Shown here: in pieces, positions 7,451-14,209 of the stretch | Position numbering within the stretch: the stretch's first letter is position 1 | How the letters are laid out: each line of letters starts with the position of its first letter | IMG/VR virus record: IMGVR_UViG_3300032278_002605 | Span: 1-28,545 of that record | Origin: a virus | DNA length: 28,545 nucleotides | Direction: 5' to 3' (one strand) | Made by a program: the position numbers and the translations under genes | Notes under the pieces: generated by a model | Told to the model about the DNA's origin: nothing | Seen by the model: only the letters and a program-made list of their open reading frames with translations | Databases searched by the model: none

Positions 7451-8037
7451 CGGTAAACGCTCCACGGCGTGACACCGCCCCCGCCGCCCCCGAAGCCGCC
7501 ACTACGCGGGGCCTCGGTTCCCCATGCAATCGGCACCCCAAGCCCGGTGGCGTTGTCGTGGCCGCGCTCCCCGGGCCAGACCGACTTGTGAAAGGTCGGG
7601 TTGAGCGAGTTGCCGATATTGCCCTCGAACAGCCGCTCCGCCAGCGAGACGACCGAAACCGTCAGCTCCTTCGTCCCCTTGCCGACCTTCAGTTCGGACT
7701 GGTCGATCTGCCCGTCGAACTGGACATCGGACGAGGTAATTTCACCAGTGGCTACATCGTATTCCGCGACCCAGAACCGCACGCGCGCGGTCTGATGCCC
7801 CGGCTTCGCAATCTCCGCTGCCGAACTGGTGTCGGGCGGCAGCAGGGTCATCGTCAGGGCCGGGATGCTGTCGCCCACCCCCTCGGACAACGACTGCACC
7901 GCGCCCACCGTGCCGAACACCGGATCTTTCGCGCGGAATGTCCCGCCGTTGAACTCGAAAAACCCGCCATCGCAGTAGCGCAGCGTTGCCTCGGGCAGGT
8001 CGATCTGTAGCAGGCCGGTCAGGGATACCGTCGTCAT
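7447..8037 (-). CDS. Tail-tip/baseplate hub protein (GTA gp13 position)
   Basis: The 196-aa product is beta-rich, with TARVRFWVAEYDVATGEITS, VQFDGQIDQSELKVGKGTKE and LTVSVVSLAERLFEGN followed by FHKSVWPGERGHDNATGL. This is typical of hub-like proteins in siphophage tail tips, where a similar R-D-(x)n-N turn precedes the C-terminus. A Gly-rich stretch (GGFGGGGGG) near the end is a flexible tail. The ATG at 8037 overlaps the preceding stop as ATGA. By order (tape measure, gp12, gp13, gp14, gp15) it takes the DUF2163 hub place of gene transfer agents, though I cannot confirm homology. Confidence 0.55.
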   Translation of the reverse strand: MTTVSLTGLLQIDLPEATLRYCDGGFFEFNGGTFRAKDPVFGTVGAVQSLSEGVGDSIPALTMTLLPPDTSSAAEIAKPGHQTARVRFWVAEYDVATGEITSSDVQFDGQIDQSELKVGKGTKELTVSVVSLAERLFEGNIGNSLNPTFHKSVWPGERGHDNATGLGVPIAWGTEAPRSGGFGGGGGGVTPWSVYR

Positions 8038-8615
8038 TGATATTCCTCGACCGTAAAGGCCACCGCGATCAGGTGGTGAACCGGCACCTGCCAGCCCCAG
8101 TCCTCGCCCACCACGAAACCTTCGATCCACGGGGCGGCCAGTTCGACCGCATCCCCGTCGCCAAAGGGCGCGCGCAGGGCAGGCTCAATCTCGACTTCAG
8201 CATTGCCGCTCGCATCCGCCACGGCAGTCTGAAACACCGTGTGCAGGTAACTTGTGCCATCGCTCTCCACGATGTTGAGCCAGAACCCTTCCTTCGCGAT
8301 GTAGTGCGGGGTCAGGCCGCGCAGCGCGATCGTCGTGCCCGACTGCCCCGCACCGTCCACTACCGGCGAACCGGGAAGGCCCTGCGGAACGATCAACGGC
8401 AGTTTGACCTTCACCCCCTCCCGCTTGCCGCGTTGCAAACGCGCGACGACCCGGCGCGATGCGTCAGGCTGCATCGGCGGGTAACTGAAGGCCACGCGAT
8501 AGCGCGAACCCGGGCGATTGATGCGAAGCGCAGCAGATCCCCGCTGGACAGAGCCATAGTCCAGCAGGGTCGGCTCCATCCCGTTGGGAATGGCGGTTTC
8601 GGGTAGCTCGATCAT
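8034..8615 (-). CDS. Distal tail protein (GTA gp12 position), unrecognised family
   Basis: The 193-aa protein follows the tape measure directly (ATGA overlap), which is where the distal tail protein (Dit, GTA gp12/DUF2460) is encoded. It is predicted beta-rich, with INRPGSRYRVAFSYPPMQPD, VKVKLPLIVPQG and FGDGDAVELAAPWIEGFVVG; the alternation of short strands and Gly/Pro turns fits a galectin-like or Dit-like fold. No catalytic or membrane feature is seen. It probably caps the tail tube and anchors the tip. The assignment is positional. Confidence 0.55.
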   Translation of the reverse strand: MIELPETAIPNGMEPTLLDYGSVQRGSAALRINRPGSRYRVAFSYPPMQPDASRRVVARLQRGKREGVKVKLPLIVPQGLPGSPVVDGAGQSGTTIALRGLTPHYIAKEGFWLNIVESDGTSYLHTVFQTAVADASGNAEVEIEPALRAPFGDGDAVELAAPWIEGFVVGEDWGWQVPVHHLIAVAFTVEEYQ

Positions 8616-10618
8616 CCGCCGATCCTGCGCGATTGTGCGAACGACGCCTCAGACCCGGCCAGCTGCGCGCCGCCCTGCATCATTGCGGGGGCCGCCTGCA
8701 CCAGTTTGCCGTCCACATAGACATCGAACAGCGGCGACGGCCGGATTTCCATGATGCCGCCCCCCGTCGCCATCGACTCGCGGTTGCTCCAAACCCGCTC
8801 GCCACCGCGGAAGTTGACCAGCTCCGGTCCACGTTCGCCAACCCATGCCAGCCCGGGTGCAGCAGAGCGCGTGCCGGTCGCATAGCCCGGAACAGACGAA
8901 TTGATGTTGTCCGCGATCTTCTGGCCGAACACGCCGATGCTGCCGAGCTGCATCCCCAACCCGAAAATACCTTCGAGAATGTCGAGAAACCCGCCGCCCC
9001 TGATCGCGTCGGTCATGCGGCGCAGGGCAGAAATCGTGTCGGTCGCCATGTCCTTGAAGGACTTGGCCACGCGGACGGTGGCCTCGCCGGAACGCTTCGC
9101 CCACTTGTCCATGGTGCGGCTGAAGTCCTCCAGGCTCTTGTCTATGCCGCCGTCCAGCGGGCCACCCTTGGTCTTGATATCGACGGGCGCAGAGTGGTCT
9201 ATGCCGACCGATTCCAGCGCGAGGCGGCGGCGGGCCTCAGCCTTGGCGCTTGCCCCCAACCCTGAACCTTCGAGCAGCGCCAGGTCGTTCCGATAGCGGT
9301 TAGCTACCCCGATCTCGGGAAACAGCCGATCGAGCAATTGGCGCACCTCGGTGGCCATATCCCGCATGATTTCAGACGTTTTTCGGGCGGCCTTGGCCGC
9401 AGGGTCCACCATGACCTTGTCGAGCCGCGCCATCTCCGCCGCGATCCCGTCCACCATGTCGGGAACCCAGCTATTGCCGACCACCTTATCCCAGAGCCAA
9501 TGAAAGGCCCCCTCGACCATCTCGACCTTTTTCCGCACCGTGTCGAAGACAGCGCCGAGCTTGTCCTGAAGCCAAGTTCTCACGCCGTTGTAGAGGCGCT
9601 GCATTGCCGTCGTCACAATGTCGGGGAGCGCCCTGATAAGATCCCTGAAACGAACGAAGGTGGCTCCAACACTCGACCAAAACTCTCGTGCACGGGCCGC
9701 GTTTCGGGCGCTCATCGCGTCGAACTCGTCGGCGAAGCGCTGCATCGTATCGCTTACCGTGCGGAGGCTCTCTCCGAAGGTTCGCGCCCCTTCGGTCTTC
9801 TTCAGCTCTTCGTCCGTCGCGTTGGCGGCTACCTCGACACCGCTGAAGCCCTCGACTACCGCGCTGAGCTGTTCCGCAAGTTTGGCGAAGTTGTCGATCA
9901 GGCCGCTATCGACCAGCGTGAGGGCAAGTTGCTGGAGTGAATTATCCAGCTTCGCCATCGATTCTTCATAGCGCTGGAGTTGAGCGCGCTGGTCTTCGGT
10001 AATGACCGCAGCTTTCTGCCCGTAGCGCTCCCAAGCGGCTCCACCATTCTCAAGCAGAGGAATGAGGTTGGTCGCGTCCGACGCCATGGTCTCCAGGTAG
10101 AAGACCATGTCCTCTTGGCTGACGTTCGCCTTCTTCAGGCTATCGTAATAGAGCTGAAGCGCATCCCGACCGCCCAAGCCCTCGAACGCCTTGGCTGTTA
10201 CGCCAACCTTGGGCGCAATATTCTCGAAGAAGTCGGCCATTGGCCCGCCACCCGTCTGGGTGAAGTCGCCAATGCGATCGCGCACGTCCTTGAAGATATC
10301 GCCAAGCTTGCCGACCTCGATGCCGACCATCCGCGCGCCATACGCCTGACGCTGGAAGTTCTCGAAAGTCTCCCCCGCGACTTGCGCCGCGGTGCCCATT
10401 TCCTTGGATGTCTGGGCTAGATCGCTAAAGACCTTGTTGATCCCGACAACCGCAGTCCCGATGGCCGCCGCGCCCACTGCAATCGACTTGCTGAAATCCG
10501 AGAACTTGCGGCGCATTTGGCTCATGCGCTTCTCAGACCGGGTTGCGCCCTTCTCGAACGCCACAGTTTCCAGGCTGAGATTAACAGCGAGCCGCGCGAT
10601 GACATCACCTAGGGCCAT
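8612..10618 (-). CDS. Tail tape measure protein
   Basis: The 668-aa product shows long alternating helical heptads (for example MSQMRRKFSDFSKS, and QLQRYEESMAKLDNSLQQLA) and two hydrophobic patches (AVGAAAIGTAVVGI near 45-60, and IRGGGFLDILEGIFGLGMQL). It also has the C-terminal signature WVGERGPELV that is widespread in tape-measure proteins. Tape measures set tail length and later help pass DNA through the inner membrane; at this length the tail would be about 100 nm on the usual scale, which is inference. GGGAG lies about 6 nt before the ATG at 10618, which overlaps the end of the frameshifted chaperone frame by 14 nt. It is the largest gene between the chaperones and tail tip, as expected. 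Confidence 0.92.
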   Translation of the reverse strand: MALGDVIARLAVNLSLETVAFEKGATRSEKRMSQMRRKFSDFSKSIAVGAAAIGTAVVGINKVFSDLAQTSKEMGTAAQVAGETFENFQRQAYGARMVGIEVGKLGDIFKDVRDRIGDFTQTGGGPMADFFENIAPKVGVTAKAFEGLGGRDALQLYYDSLKKANVSQEDMVFYLETMASDATNLIPLLENGGAAWERYGQKAAVITEDQRAQLQRYEESMAKLDNSLQQLALTLVDSGLIDNFAKLAEQLSAVVEGFSGVEVAANATDEELKKTEGARTFGESLRTVSDTMQRFADEFDAMSARNAARAREFWSSVGATFVRFRDLIRALPDIVTTAMQRLYNGVRTWLQDKLGAVFDTVRKKVEMVEGAFHWLWDKVVGNSWVPDMVDGIAAEMARLDKVMVDPAAKAARKTSEIMRDMATEVRQLLDRLFPEIGVANRYRNDLALLEGSGLGASAKAEARRRLALESVGIDHSAPVDIKTKGGPLDGGIDKSLEDFSRTMDKWAKRSGEATVRVAKSFKDMATDTISALRRMTDAIRGGGFLDILEGIFGLGMQLGSIGVFGQKIADNINSSVPGYATGTRSAAPGLAWVGERGPELVNFRGGERVWSNRESMATGGGIMEIRPSPLFDVYVDGKLVQAAPAMMQGGAQLAGSEASFAQSRRIGG

Positions 10619-11230
10619 GCTTTGCTCCCTGTTTCGCCGCCATGCGGGCAATCATGCTGCGAAGATCCGCCGCCTTGGCCTCGGGCGATTTCTCGACCGG
10701 AGGCTTCAGGTATTCGTGCAGCTGCTTCATGTTCTTCGTTCGGGCGAACGATTCCGCGTGCCAGCCCGTCGAAAGGGCCAGGTCCGCGTTGCCCTTCAGC
10801 CGTCCCCCGACGATCAGGGCGAAGGTGCGCGGGGTCGCGCGCCAGAATGCGTCAGGGTCTAGGCCCGCTTCGCACCACTGCGCCCAGAGGTCTTCCCACG
10901 ACGACCGGGCGCGGGCTCGTTTCCCGCTTTCCCCTCGGGGAATGCCACTTCGCCGGCCTTGCTCAGCGCCTGAGCAACCGCGTCAGCATCCGTCCTTAGG
11001 ATGTCCAGGGCGTCGGCCCGGCCGATGTCGTGATGCCGCGAAAGCGCGCCCTGGAGTAGTGCAGCGGTTGCCCCCATGAACCCTTCGCCCGCATCCTGCA
11101 TGAGCTTGGGCAGCGGCTTGCCATAGCGGGCCTCAGCCTCGACCAGCGCTTCCATGTCGAGGACAACGGTAAACTCCCGCCCGTCGCTGAGGACGAGCGG
11201 GACTTCACCCTTCACAGGATTGCGGGCCAT
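10605..11230 (-). CDS. Tail assembly chaperone GT fusion made by -1 frameshift (about 208 aa)
   Basis: Ribosomes reading the G frame (from 11230) can slip back one base at the heptamer GGGAAAC (10925-10919), after residue 104. They then continue in a frame that is open to the TGA at 10607-10605, adding about 104 residues. The extension has the phage_TAC_6 look: EDLWAQWCEAGLDPDAFWRA, TPRTFALIVGGRLKGNAD, and WHAESFARTKNMKQLHEYL. In lambda the same G/GT device supplies a small amount of the T domain that binds the tape measure and tail tube during assembly. The T frame has no good start of its own and overlaps the tape-measure start. Strong inference from sequence; not measured. Confidence 0.8.
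10859..11230 (-). CDS. Tail assembly chaperone G (GTA gp10-like, unshifted product)
   Basis: The 123-aa product reads as the gene-transfer-agent gp10 family: MARNPVKGEVPLVLSDGREF, TVVLDMEALVEAEARYGKPL, then a helical part with ALLQGALSRHH and AVAQALSKAGEVAFPEG. The last 20 residues are a basic tail (GRRGKTSGRSGAKRA), which is just the unshifted reading of the region where the T frame begins. It starts with TGATG overlapping the tail-tube stop. It acts as a cytoplasmic chaperone that keeps the tape measure soluble while the tube polymerises; normally it is made in large excess over the fusion. Confidence 0.85.
   Translation of the reverse strand: MARNPVKGEVPLVLSDGREFTVVLDMEALVEAEARYGKPLPKLMQDAGEGFMGATAALLQGALSRHHDIGRADALDILRTDADAVAQALSKAGEVAFPEGKAGNEPAPGRRGKTSGRSGAKRA
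10919..10925 (-). promoter_or_regulatory. Programmed -1 frameshift slippery heptamer GGGAAAC
   Basis: On the minus strand the G frame reads GCG-GGA-AAC at this point, so the bases are G-GGA-AAC, a canonical X-XXY-YYZ heptamer. It sits at codons 102-104, about 60 nt before the G stop, and the -1 frame beyond it is open and encodes the T domain. Lambda and many other siphophages use the close relative GGGAAAG at the same place. A downstream stimulatory structure is not obvious to me by eye, but the following bases are very GC-rich. Confidence 0.8.
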
Positions 11231-11688
11231 CAGGCAGGCTCCACGTAAGCCGCGCTGGAAACGACGCTGTTGATCGAAACCGTGACTGTCATTTCCATGT
11301 TGCTGTCGGGCGCGACTTCGCCTTCATCGATGCTGGTGACTTCGCCCAGAACGTCGTCGGTCCACACCAGCACACCCAGTTCGGGATAGTTGAACCGGAT
11401 GTAGCGATCACCGCCTTCCTCCAGCGCCGCCTTCAGCGCGACGTAGGTGTCCGAACCGCGGCGCGCATTGACGACGATTTCCGCCTCGCCGCTGTCGATC
11501 ATGCCCTTCGTGTAGGTCCGCCGGCGATTGGGGGCCTTCAGCGTGGTCGTCTCGACCCGTTCGGCAGTCGGGGTGCCGGGGGTGAAGCTGCGAACTTCCT
11601 GCAATTCCACGAGGTTGCCCACGGCGTCGTCGGACGACAGCCAGACCTCCCCGTTCCAGCCAGTGCTGGCTTCCTGCGTTTCCGCCAT
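11230..11688 (-). CDS. Major tail tube protein
   Basis: The 152-aa protein is beta-rich and has the profile of siphophage tail-tube proteins: an N-terminal arm, then SDDAVGNLVELQEVRSFTPG, KGMIDSGEAEIVVNARRGSD, a long insertion (LKAALEEGGDRYIRFNYPEL) and a closing MEMTVTVSINSVV strand. Hexameric rings of this protein stack to form the tail tube. It lies directly before the G/GT chaperones with a TGATG overlap, the normal place for the tube gene. No additional C-terminal Ig domain is present. Confidence 0.85.
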   Translation of the reverse strand: MAETQEASTGWNGEVWLSSDDAVGNLVELQEVRSFTPGTPTAERVETTTLKAPNRRRTYTKGMIDSGEAEIVVNARRGSDTYVALKAALEEGGDRYIRFNYPELGVLVWTDDVLGEVTSIDEGEVAPDSNMEMTVTVSINSVVSSAAYVEPA

Positions 11689-11712
11689 TCTATTTACTCC
11701 TGTGAAGCGGAC

Positions 11713-12126
11713 CTAAGCCAATGAATGTTCGACCAGCAGGTCCATGCTGAGCCGATGCACAAATCCGACGCCTTCAACGTCCTCGCCAAGGTCGCGCGGA
11801 CCTTCCGCCCGGGTGCGACCGAAGTTGACCCCCGCCACGGTGGCGGGAAGCGCTACAGCGCCAATGATGCTTTCCGAAAGCGCCCGGGCCTGCGAATACG
11901 TGTCGGCAAATACGTCCACCTGCACCCGCGTCTGCCGCCCGGCATCGTAACCGGTCAGGTGCTGGGGCCGCAGATCGGTGACCGTCTGCATCCGAAGGTA
12001 AGGCCGGTCCGCACCCTGCGGCACCTTCGTCCAGTAAATCCGTGTCTTACCGTCTGCGATCAGTTGAGCCGCCAGGGAGGGGGCGGCCGCCAGTCTCGCG
12101 GCCAGGGCGGATTGCATGTCAGCCAT
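11713..12126 (-). CDS. Tail completion/terminator protein (DUF3168)
   Basis: The 137-aa product fits the DUF3168 family: an N-terminal helix (MADMQSALAARLAAAPSLAA), a conserved segment GKTRIYWTKVPQGADRPYLR, VQVDVFADTYSQARALSES and a C-terminal strand RLSMDLLVEHSLA. In siphophages this protein forms the ring that ends tail growth and docks to the head completion proteins. It sits between the HK97-gp10-like gene (3 nt away) and the tail-tube gene (24 nt away), exactly the usual order. Confidence 0.85.
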   Translation of the reverse strand: MADMQSALAARLAAAPSLAAQLIADGKTRIYWTKVPQGADRPYLRMQTVTDLRPQHLTGYDAGRQTRVQVDVFADTYSQARALSESIIGAVALPATVAGVNFGRTRAEGPRDLGEDVEGVGFVHRLSMDLLVEHSLA

Positions 12127-12129
12127 CGC

Positions 12130-12597
12130 TCACCCCTTGCTCGCCGCTTTCTTTCGCGCACGGGCGGCGGACTTCATCACCTCGGCCCGGATAATGTCGA
12201 TCACTTCGTCCACTACCGATTGCCCCTCGGCATCCGCCGCCGGGCGCATGAAGGGATTCGCGGCCATCTTGACTGTGCCGAACTCTTGCCATGCGGCGTA
12301 TCCGCCTTCCGGTCGCCCGGTGGGACCGGTCAGCAACTCCACACCGGTCTGCCGCTGGAACTTCACCGAACCGCGCCGACGCCGCGCCTTGGCGTTCTTC
12401 GTCGTAATGCTTTCGCGCAGCCTGCCATCGTCCGCCGGAGCCAGTTGCTTGGCCCGGTCCTCGATCCGCTTCATCGCCTTTCGCATACCGCGACGAACCG
12501 CGTTCTTGCCCGTCGCCGTGCGGCCGCTCAGTTGTTCGATCTCGACAAGCGCCGCTTCCAGGCCGCTAAAGCCCGTCAGGTCAGCCTTCAGCTTCAC
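12130..12597 (-). CDS. HK97 gp10-like head-tail joining protein
   Basis: The 155-aa product matches the HK97-gp10 family: a basic helix (AVRRGMRKAMKRIEDRAKQL), LAPADDGRLRESIT and the family-typical YAAWQEFGTVKMAANPFMRP near residues 100-120, followed by a long C-terminal helix with a lysine-rich end. These proteins act at the neck, between the head-closure and tail-terminator proteins. The start lies in the last bases of the 51-aa gene upstream (17-nt overlap). I saw no unusual features. Confidence 0.88.
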   Translation of the reverse strand: MKLKADLTGFSGLEAALVEIEQLSGRTATGKNAVRRGMRKAMKRIEDRAKQLAPADDGRLRESITTKNAKARRRRGSVKFQRQTGVELLTGPTGRPEGGYAAWQEFGTVKMAANPFMRPAADAEGQSVVDEVIDIIRAEVMKSAARARKKAASKG

Positions 12598-12736
12598 CGG
12601 GCGTATCCTCGGCCACCAGCCCCGCCGCCATGAGGTTGGCCCCGTCGCGATCGCTCACCTCGTATTTGCGGCCGATGTTCTTCAGGTAGCACGGCGGATA
12701 GGCGTTGCCATGCTTGCGGATCGTGCGAACCTTCAT
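12581..12736 (-). CDS. 51-aa small head-tail protein of unknown function
   Basis: The product reads MKVRTIRKHGNAYPPCYLKN, followed by a KYEVSDRDGANLMAAGLV segment and an acidic tail. The strand-turn-helix pattern resembles another small protein encoded next to the capsid gene here (13929-14129), which also pairs a KVKLLRPL-type strand with a D-A-x-R-L-A-x-x-G helix, so the two may be distant relatives. The ATG overlaps the upstream stop as ATGA, which fixes the start. No known family is assigned. The location between head-closure and HK97-gp10 genes suggests a neck or assembly role. Confidence 0.65.
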   Translation of the reverse strand: MKVRTIRKHGNAYPPCYLKNIGRKYEVSDRDGANLMAAGLVAEDTPGEAEG

Positions 12737-13059
12737 GCTACTGCCCTCACAGCTGTAAACTCGATCTGCCCGCGCTTCGGAGTATCTGGCGCAATCGCCG
12801 TGATGTCCCACGCAGCTTCCCAGAAAATGCGATCCTTCAGGGTCACGCTGCGCGTCAGGTCATTGGACAGCACGTTGAACGTCGCCGCTTGCGATCCCTG
12901 TTCCATTGCGGCCTCCCGGCGCTCGCTGCCGCGCCCGAAATAGACCGCCGCCCACTCCGAACCGATGTCGGCCCAGGTGGGGATTTCTTCGAAATATTCG
13001 TCCTGCACCGTGGTGGCCCGCTGGAGCGTCACCAGCTTGTCGCGGCGGCCGGCGGTCAC
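12733..13059 (-). CDS. Head closure protein (SPP1 gp16/phage head-tail adaptor)
   Basis: The 108-aa product carries the head-tail adaptor signature: an N-terminal AGRRDKLVTLQRATTVQDEY, then WADIGSEWAAVYFGRGSERR, the conserved NVLSNDLTRSVTLKDRIFW and a C-terminal W-D-I-T-A-I-A segment. These proteins plug the connector and hold DNA in the filled head. It overlaps the connector gene upstream by ATGA and the 51-aa gene downstream by ATGA. Length and layout are typical. Confidence 0.88.
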   Translation of the reverse strand: MTAGRRDKLVTLQRATTVQDEYFEEIPTWADIGSEWAAVYFGRGSERREAAMEQGSQAATFNVLSNDLTRSVTLKDRIFWEAAWDITAIAPDTPKRGQIEFTAVRAVA

Positions 13060-13586
13060 ACCATCCCCCAGCGGTGCGTATGGATCAGCATTTCCACGCC
13101 CAGCGGTATTTCGCTCAGGCTATCCGAAGCGCTGGCCTCCCGATGTTCGTATAGGTGCCCCAGCATCAGCTTGACCGCCGCCAGCAGGGTGGGCGGACAG
13201 GTTTGCCCCGCTGTGAACGTTACCGATGCCTGCCCGTAGGCCAGCGGCCAAACTCCGTTGACCGCAGGGACGATCTTGCCATCCACCAGGCGGGCATCAT
13301 CATAAGTCTGGGCCGCCCCAGCGCTGTCGAGATAGCCGACTTCGACAATGGCGGTCACCGGGCGCATCGGCAGTTCGGAGATACGCGCGAAGCTGTCTGC
13401 CTCCCAAATGAAATCCGCGCTCGCCAGAGCCACGCCCGAAAGCCGCTCGATATATTCGCAGGCGGCATCGCGCAGCGCGCCAATCAAGCTGTCCTCGTCG
13501 CTGTGGCGCACGCGCAGGTGTTCCTTCGCGTCGTCAAGCGGCAGAATGGCCTCCCCGTCGATCGGGGTCAGGCGGCGCAGATCCAT
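13056..13586 (-). CDS. Head-tail connector protein (HK97 gp6-like)
   Basis: The 176-aa product has the gp6-like pattern: LPLDDAKEHLRVRHSDEDSL, IGALRDAACEYIERLSGVAL, a central beta region (ELPMRPVTAIVEVGYLDSAG) and the C-terminal PPTLLAAVKLMLGHLYEHRE helix. Twelve or thirteen copies of such adaptors dock under the portal. It overlaps the Ig-like gene upstream by TAATG and the closure gene downstream by ATGA. The assignment is firm at family level. Confidence 0.88.
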   Translation of the reverse strand: MDLRRLTPIDGEAILPLDDAKEHLRVRHSDEDSLIGALRDAACEYIERLSGVALASADFIWEADSFARISELPMRPVTAIVEVGYLDSAGAAQTYDDARLVDGKIVPAVNGVWPLAYGQASVTFTAGQTCPPTLLAAVKLMLGHLYEHREASASDSLSEIPLGVEMLIHTHRWGMV

Positions 13587-13927
13587 TACGCAGCCGCCGC
13601 GATCGCGCCGGTTTCGTTGCTCATCGCGCTCGCGCGGAAGCCGTCGTTATCGGCATCGACCCGCACGCTGATAACCGCGCCCTCGTCCGCTTCGACCAGC
13701 GTGTAAGTGGTGGCGGTTTCCCCGTCGATTGCCGCACCGTCGCGCAGCCACTGGCGGGCAAACGAAGGCGTATTCGTCCAGGTGCCGTTCGTCACGGTCA
13801 GGATCTCACCGACCTGCTCGGTCCCCGTGATCGCGGGCGCAACCGAATTGACCGGCTTATGGGCCGAGGCCGCTGCCGCACGGCGATAGGCCGCCTTGCC
13901 GCGGCGTCGTTCGATCGAGCTTGCCAT
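13586..13927 (-). CDS. Small Ig-like-domain protein next to the capsid genes
   Basis: The 113-aa product has a basic N-terminal stretch (ERRRGKAAYRRAAAA) followed by a single Ig/FN3-like module. Its signatures are PAITGTEQVGEILTVTNGTW, ARQWLRDGAAIDGETATTY and EADEGAVISVRVDADND. The G-x-x-L-x-V-x-x-G-x-W and W-x-R-D-G-x-x-I pattern is common in bacterial cell-surface and phage decorating Ig modules. Between the small 66-aa gene and the connector it could decorate the capsid or neck and bind cell-surface sugars weakly. It has no signal peptide. Function is inferred. Confidence 0.6.
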   Translation of the reverse strand: MASSIERRRGKAAYRRAAAASAHKPVNSVAPAITGTEQVGEILTVTNGTWTNTPSFARQWLRDGAAIDGETATTYTLVEADEGAVISVRVDADNDGFRASAMSNETGAIAAAA

Positions 13928-13928
13928 G

Positions 13929-14129
13929 TCAGCTATCCTTCCTCTTGCCGCGCGACTTGTTCTTGGGCGCGGGGGCCTTCTTGTTCGCCGGTGCCGGTTC
14001 GGCCTTGACGATCTCTACCGCGCCACGCTCCGCGAGCCGCTGCGCGTCGGCGGCATCATACTCCGCGAACCCGCCAATCTCCGCGCCATTCAGGGGGCGC
14101 AGCAGCTTGACCTTCACTTTCTCAGCCAT
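13929..14129 (-). CDS. 66-aa basic-tailed small head protein
   Basis: The product is a short strand-rich domain (VKVKLLRPLNGAEIGGFAEY, then DAADAQRLAERGAVEIVKAE) with a Lys/Ala/Pro-rich tail (KKAPAPKNKSRGKRKDS) of +8 or so charge. Such small proteins are common straight after the major capsid gene. The tail could contact DNA or the acidic capsid surface. Family unrecognised. Two hairpins separate it from the major capsid gene, so it may be made at a lower level. Confidence 0.6.
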   Translation of the reverse strand: MAEKVKVKLLRPLNGAEIGGFAEYDAADAQRLAERGAVEIVKAEPAPANKKAPAPKNKSRGKRKDS

Positions 14130-14150
14130 GCTTGGGAACTCCCTTCCTGA

Positions 14151-14170
14151 AACGCCCCCGAGGGCGCTTT
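14151..14170 (-). terminator. Hairpin 2 after the major capsid gene
   Basis: On the minus strand an 8-bp stem AAGCGCCC/GGGCGTTT (one G-U pair) closes a TCGG loop, with a few T bases at its end. It follows the first hairpin by about 10 nt. The U-tract is short, so it would be a leaky terminator or an RNA end-stabiliser rather than a complete stop; downstream genes must still be read. Confidence 0.45.
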
Positions 14171-14178
14171 AAGAAAGG

Positions 14179-14200
14179 GCGGAGACCCGAAGGCCCCCGC
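14179..14200 (-). terminator. Hairpin 1 after the major capsid gene
   Basis: The minus strand carries a 9-bp stem GCGGGGGCC/GGTCTCCGC (two G-U pairs) around a stable TTCG tetraloop, followed by CCTTTCTT. It starts about 10 nt beyond the capsid stop. Together with the next hairpin it probably attenuates or processes the late transcript, raising capsid mRNA relative to the distal genes. Confidence 0.5.
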
Positions 14201-14209
14201 CACAGTCCG

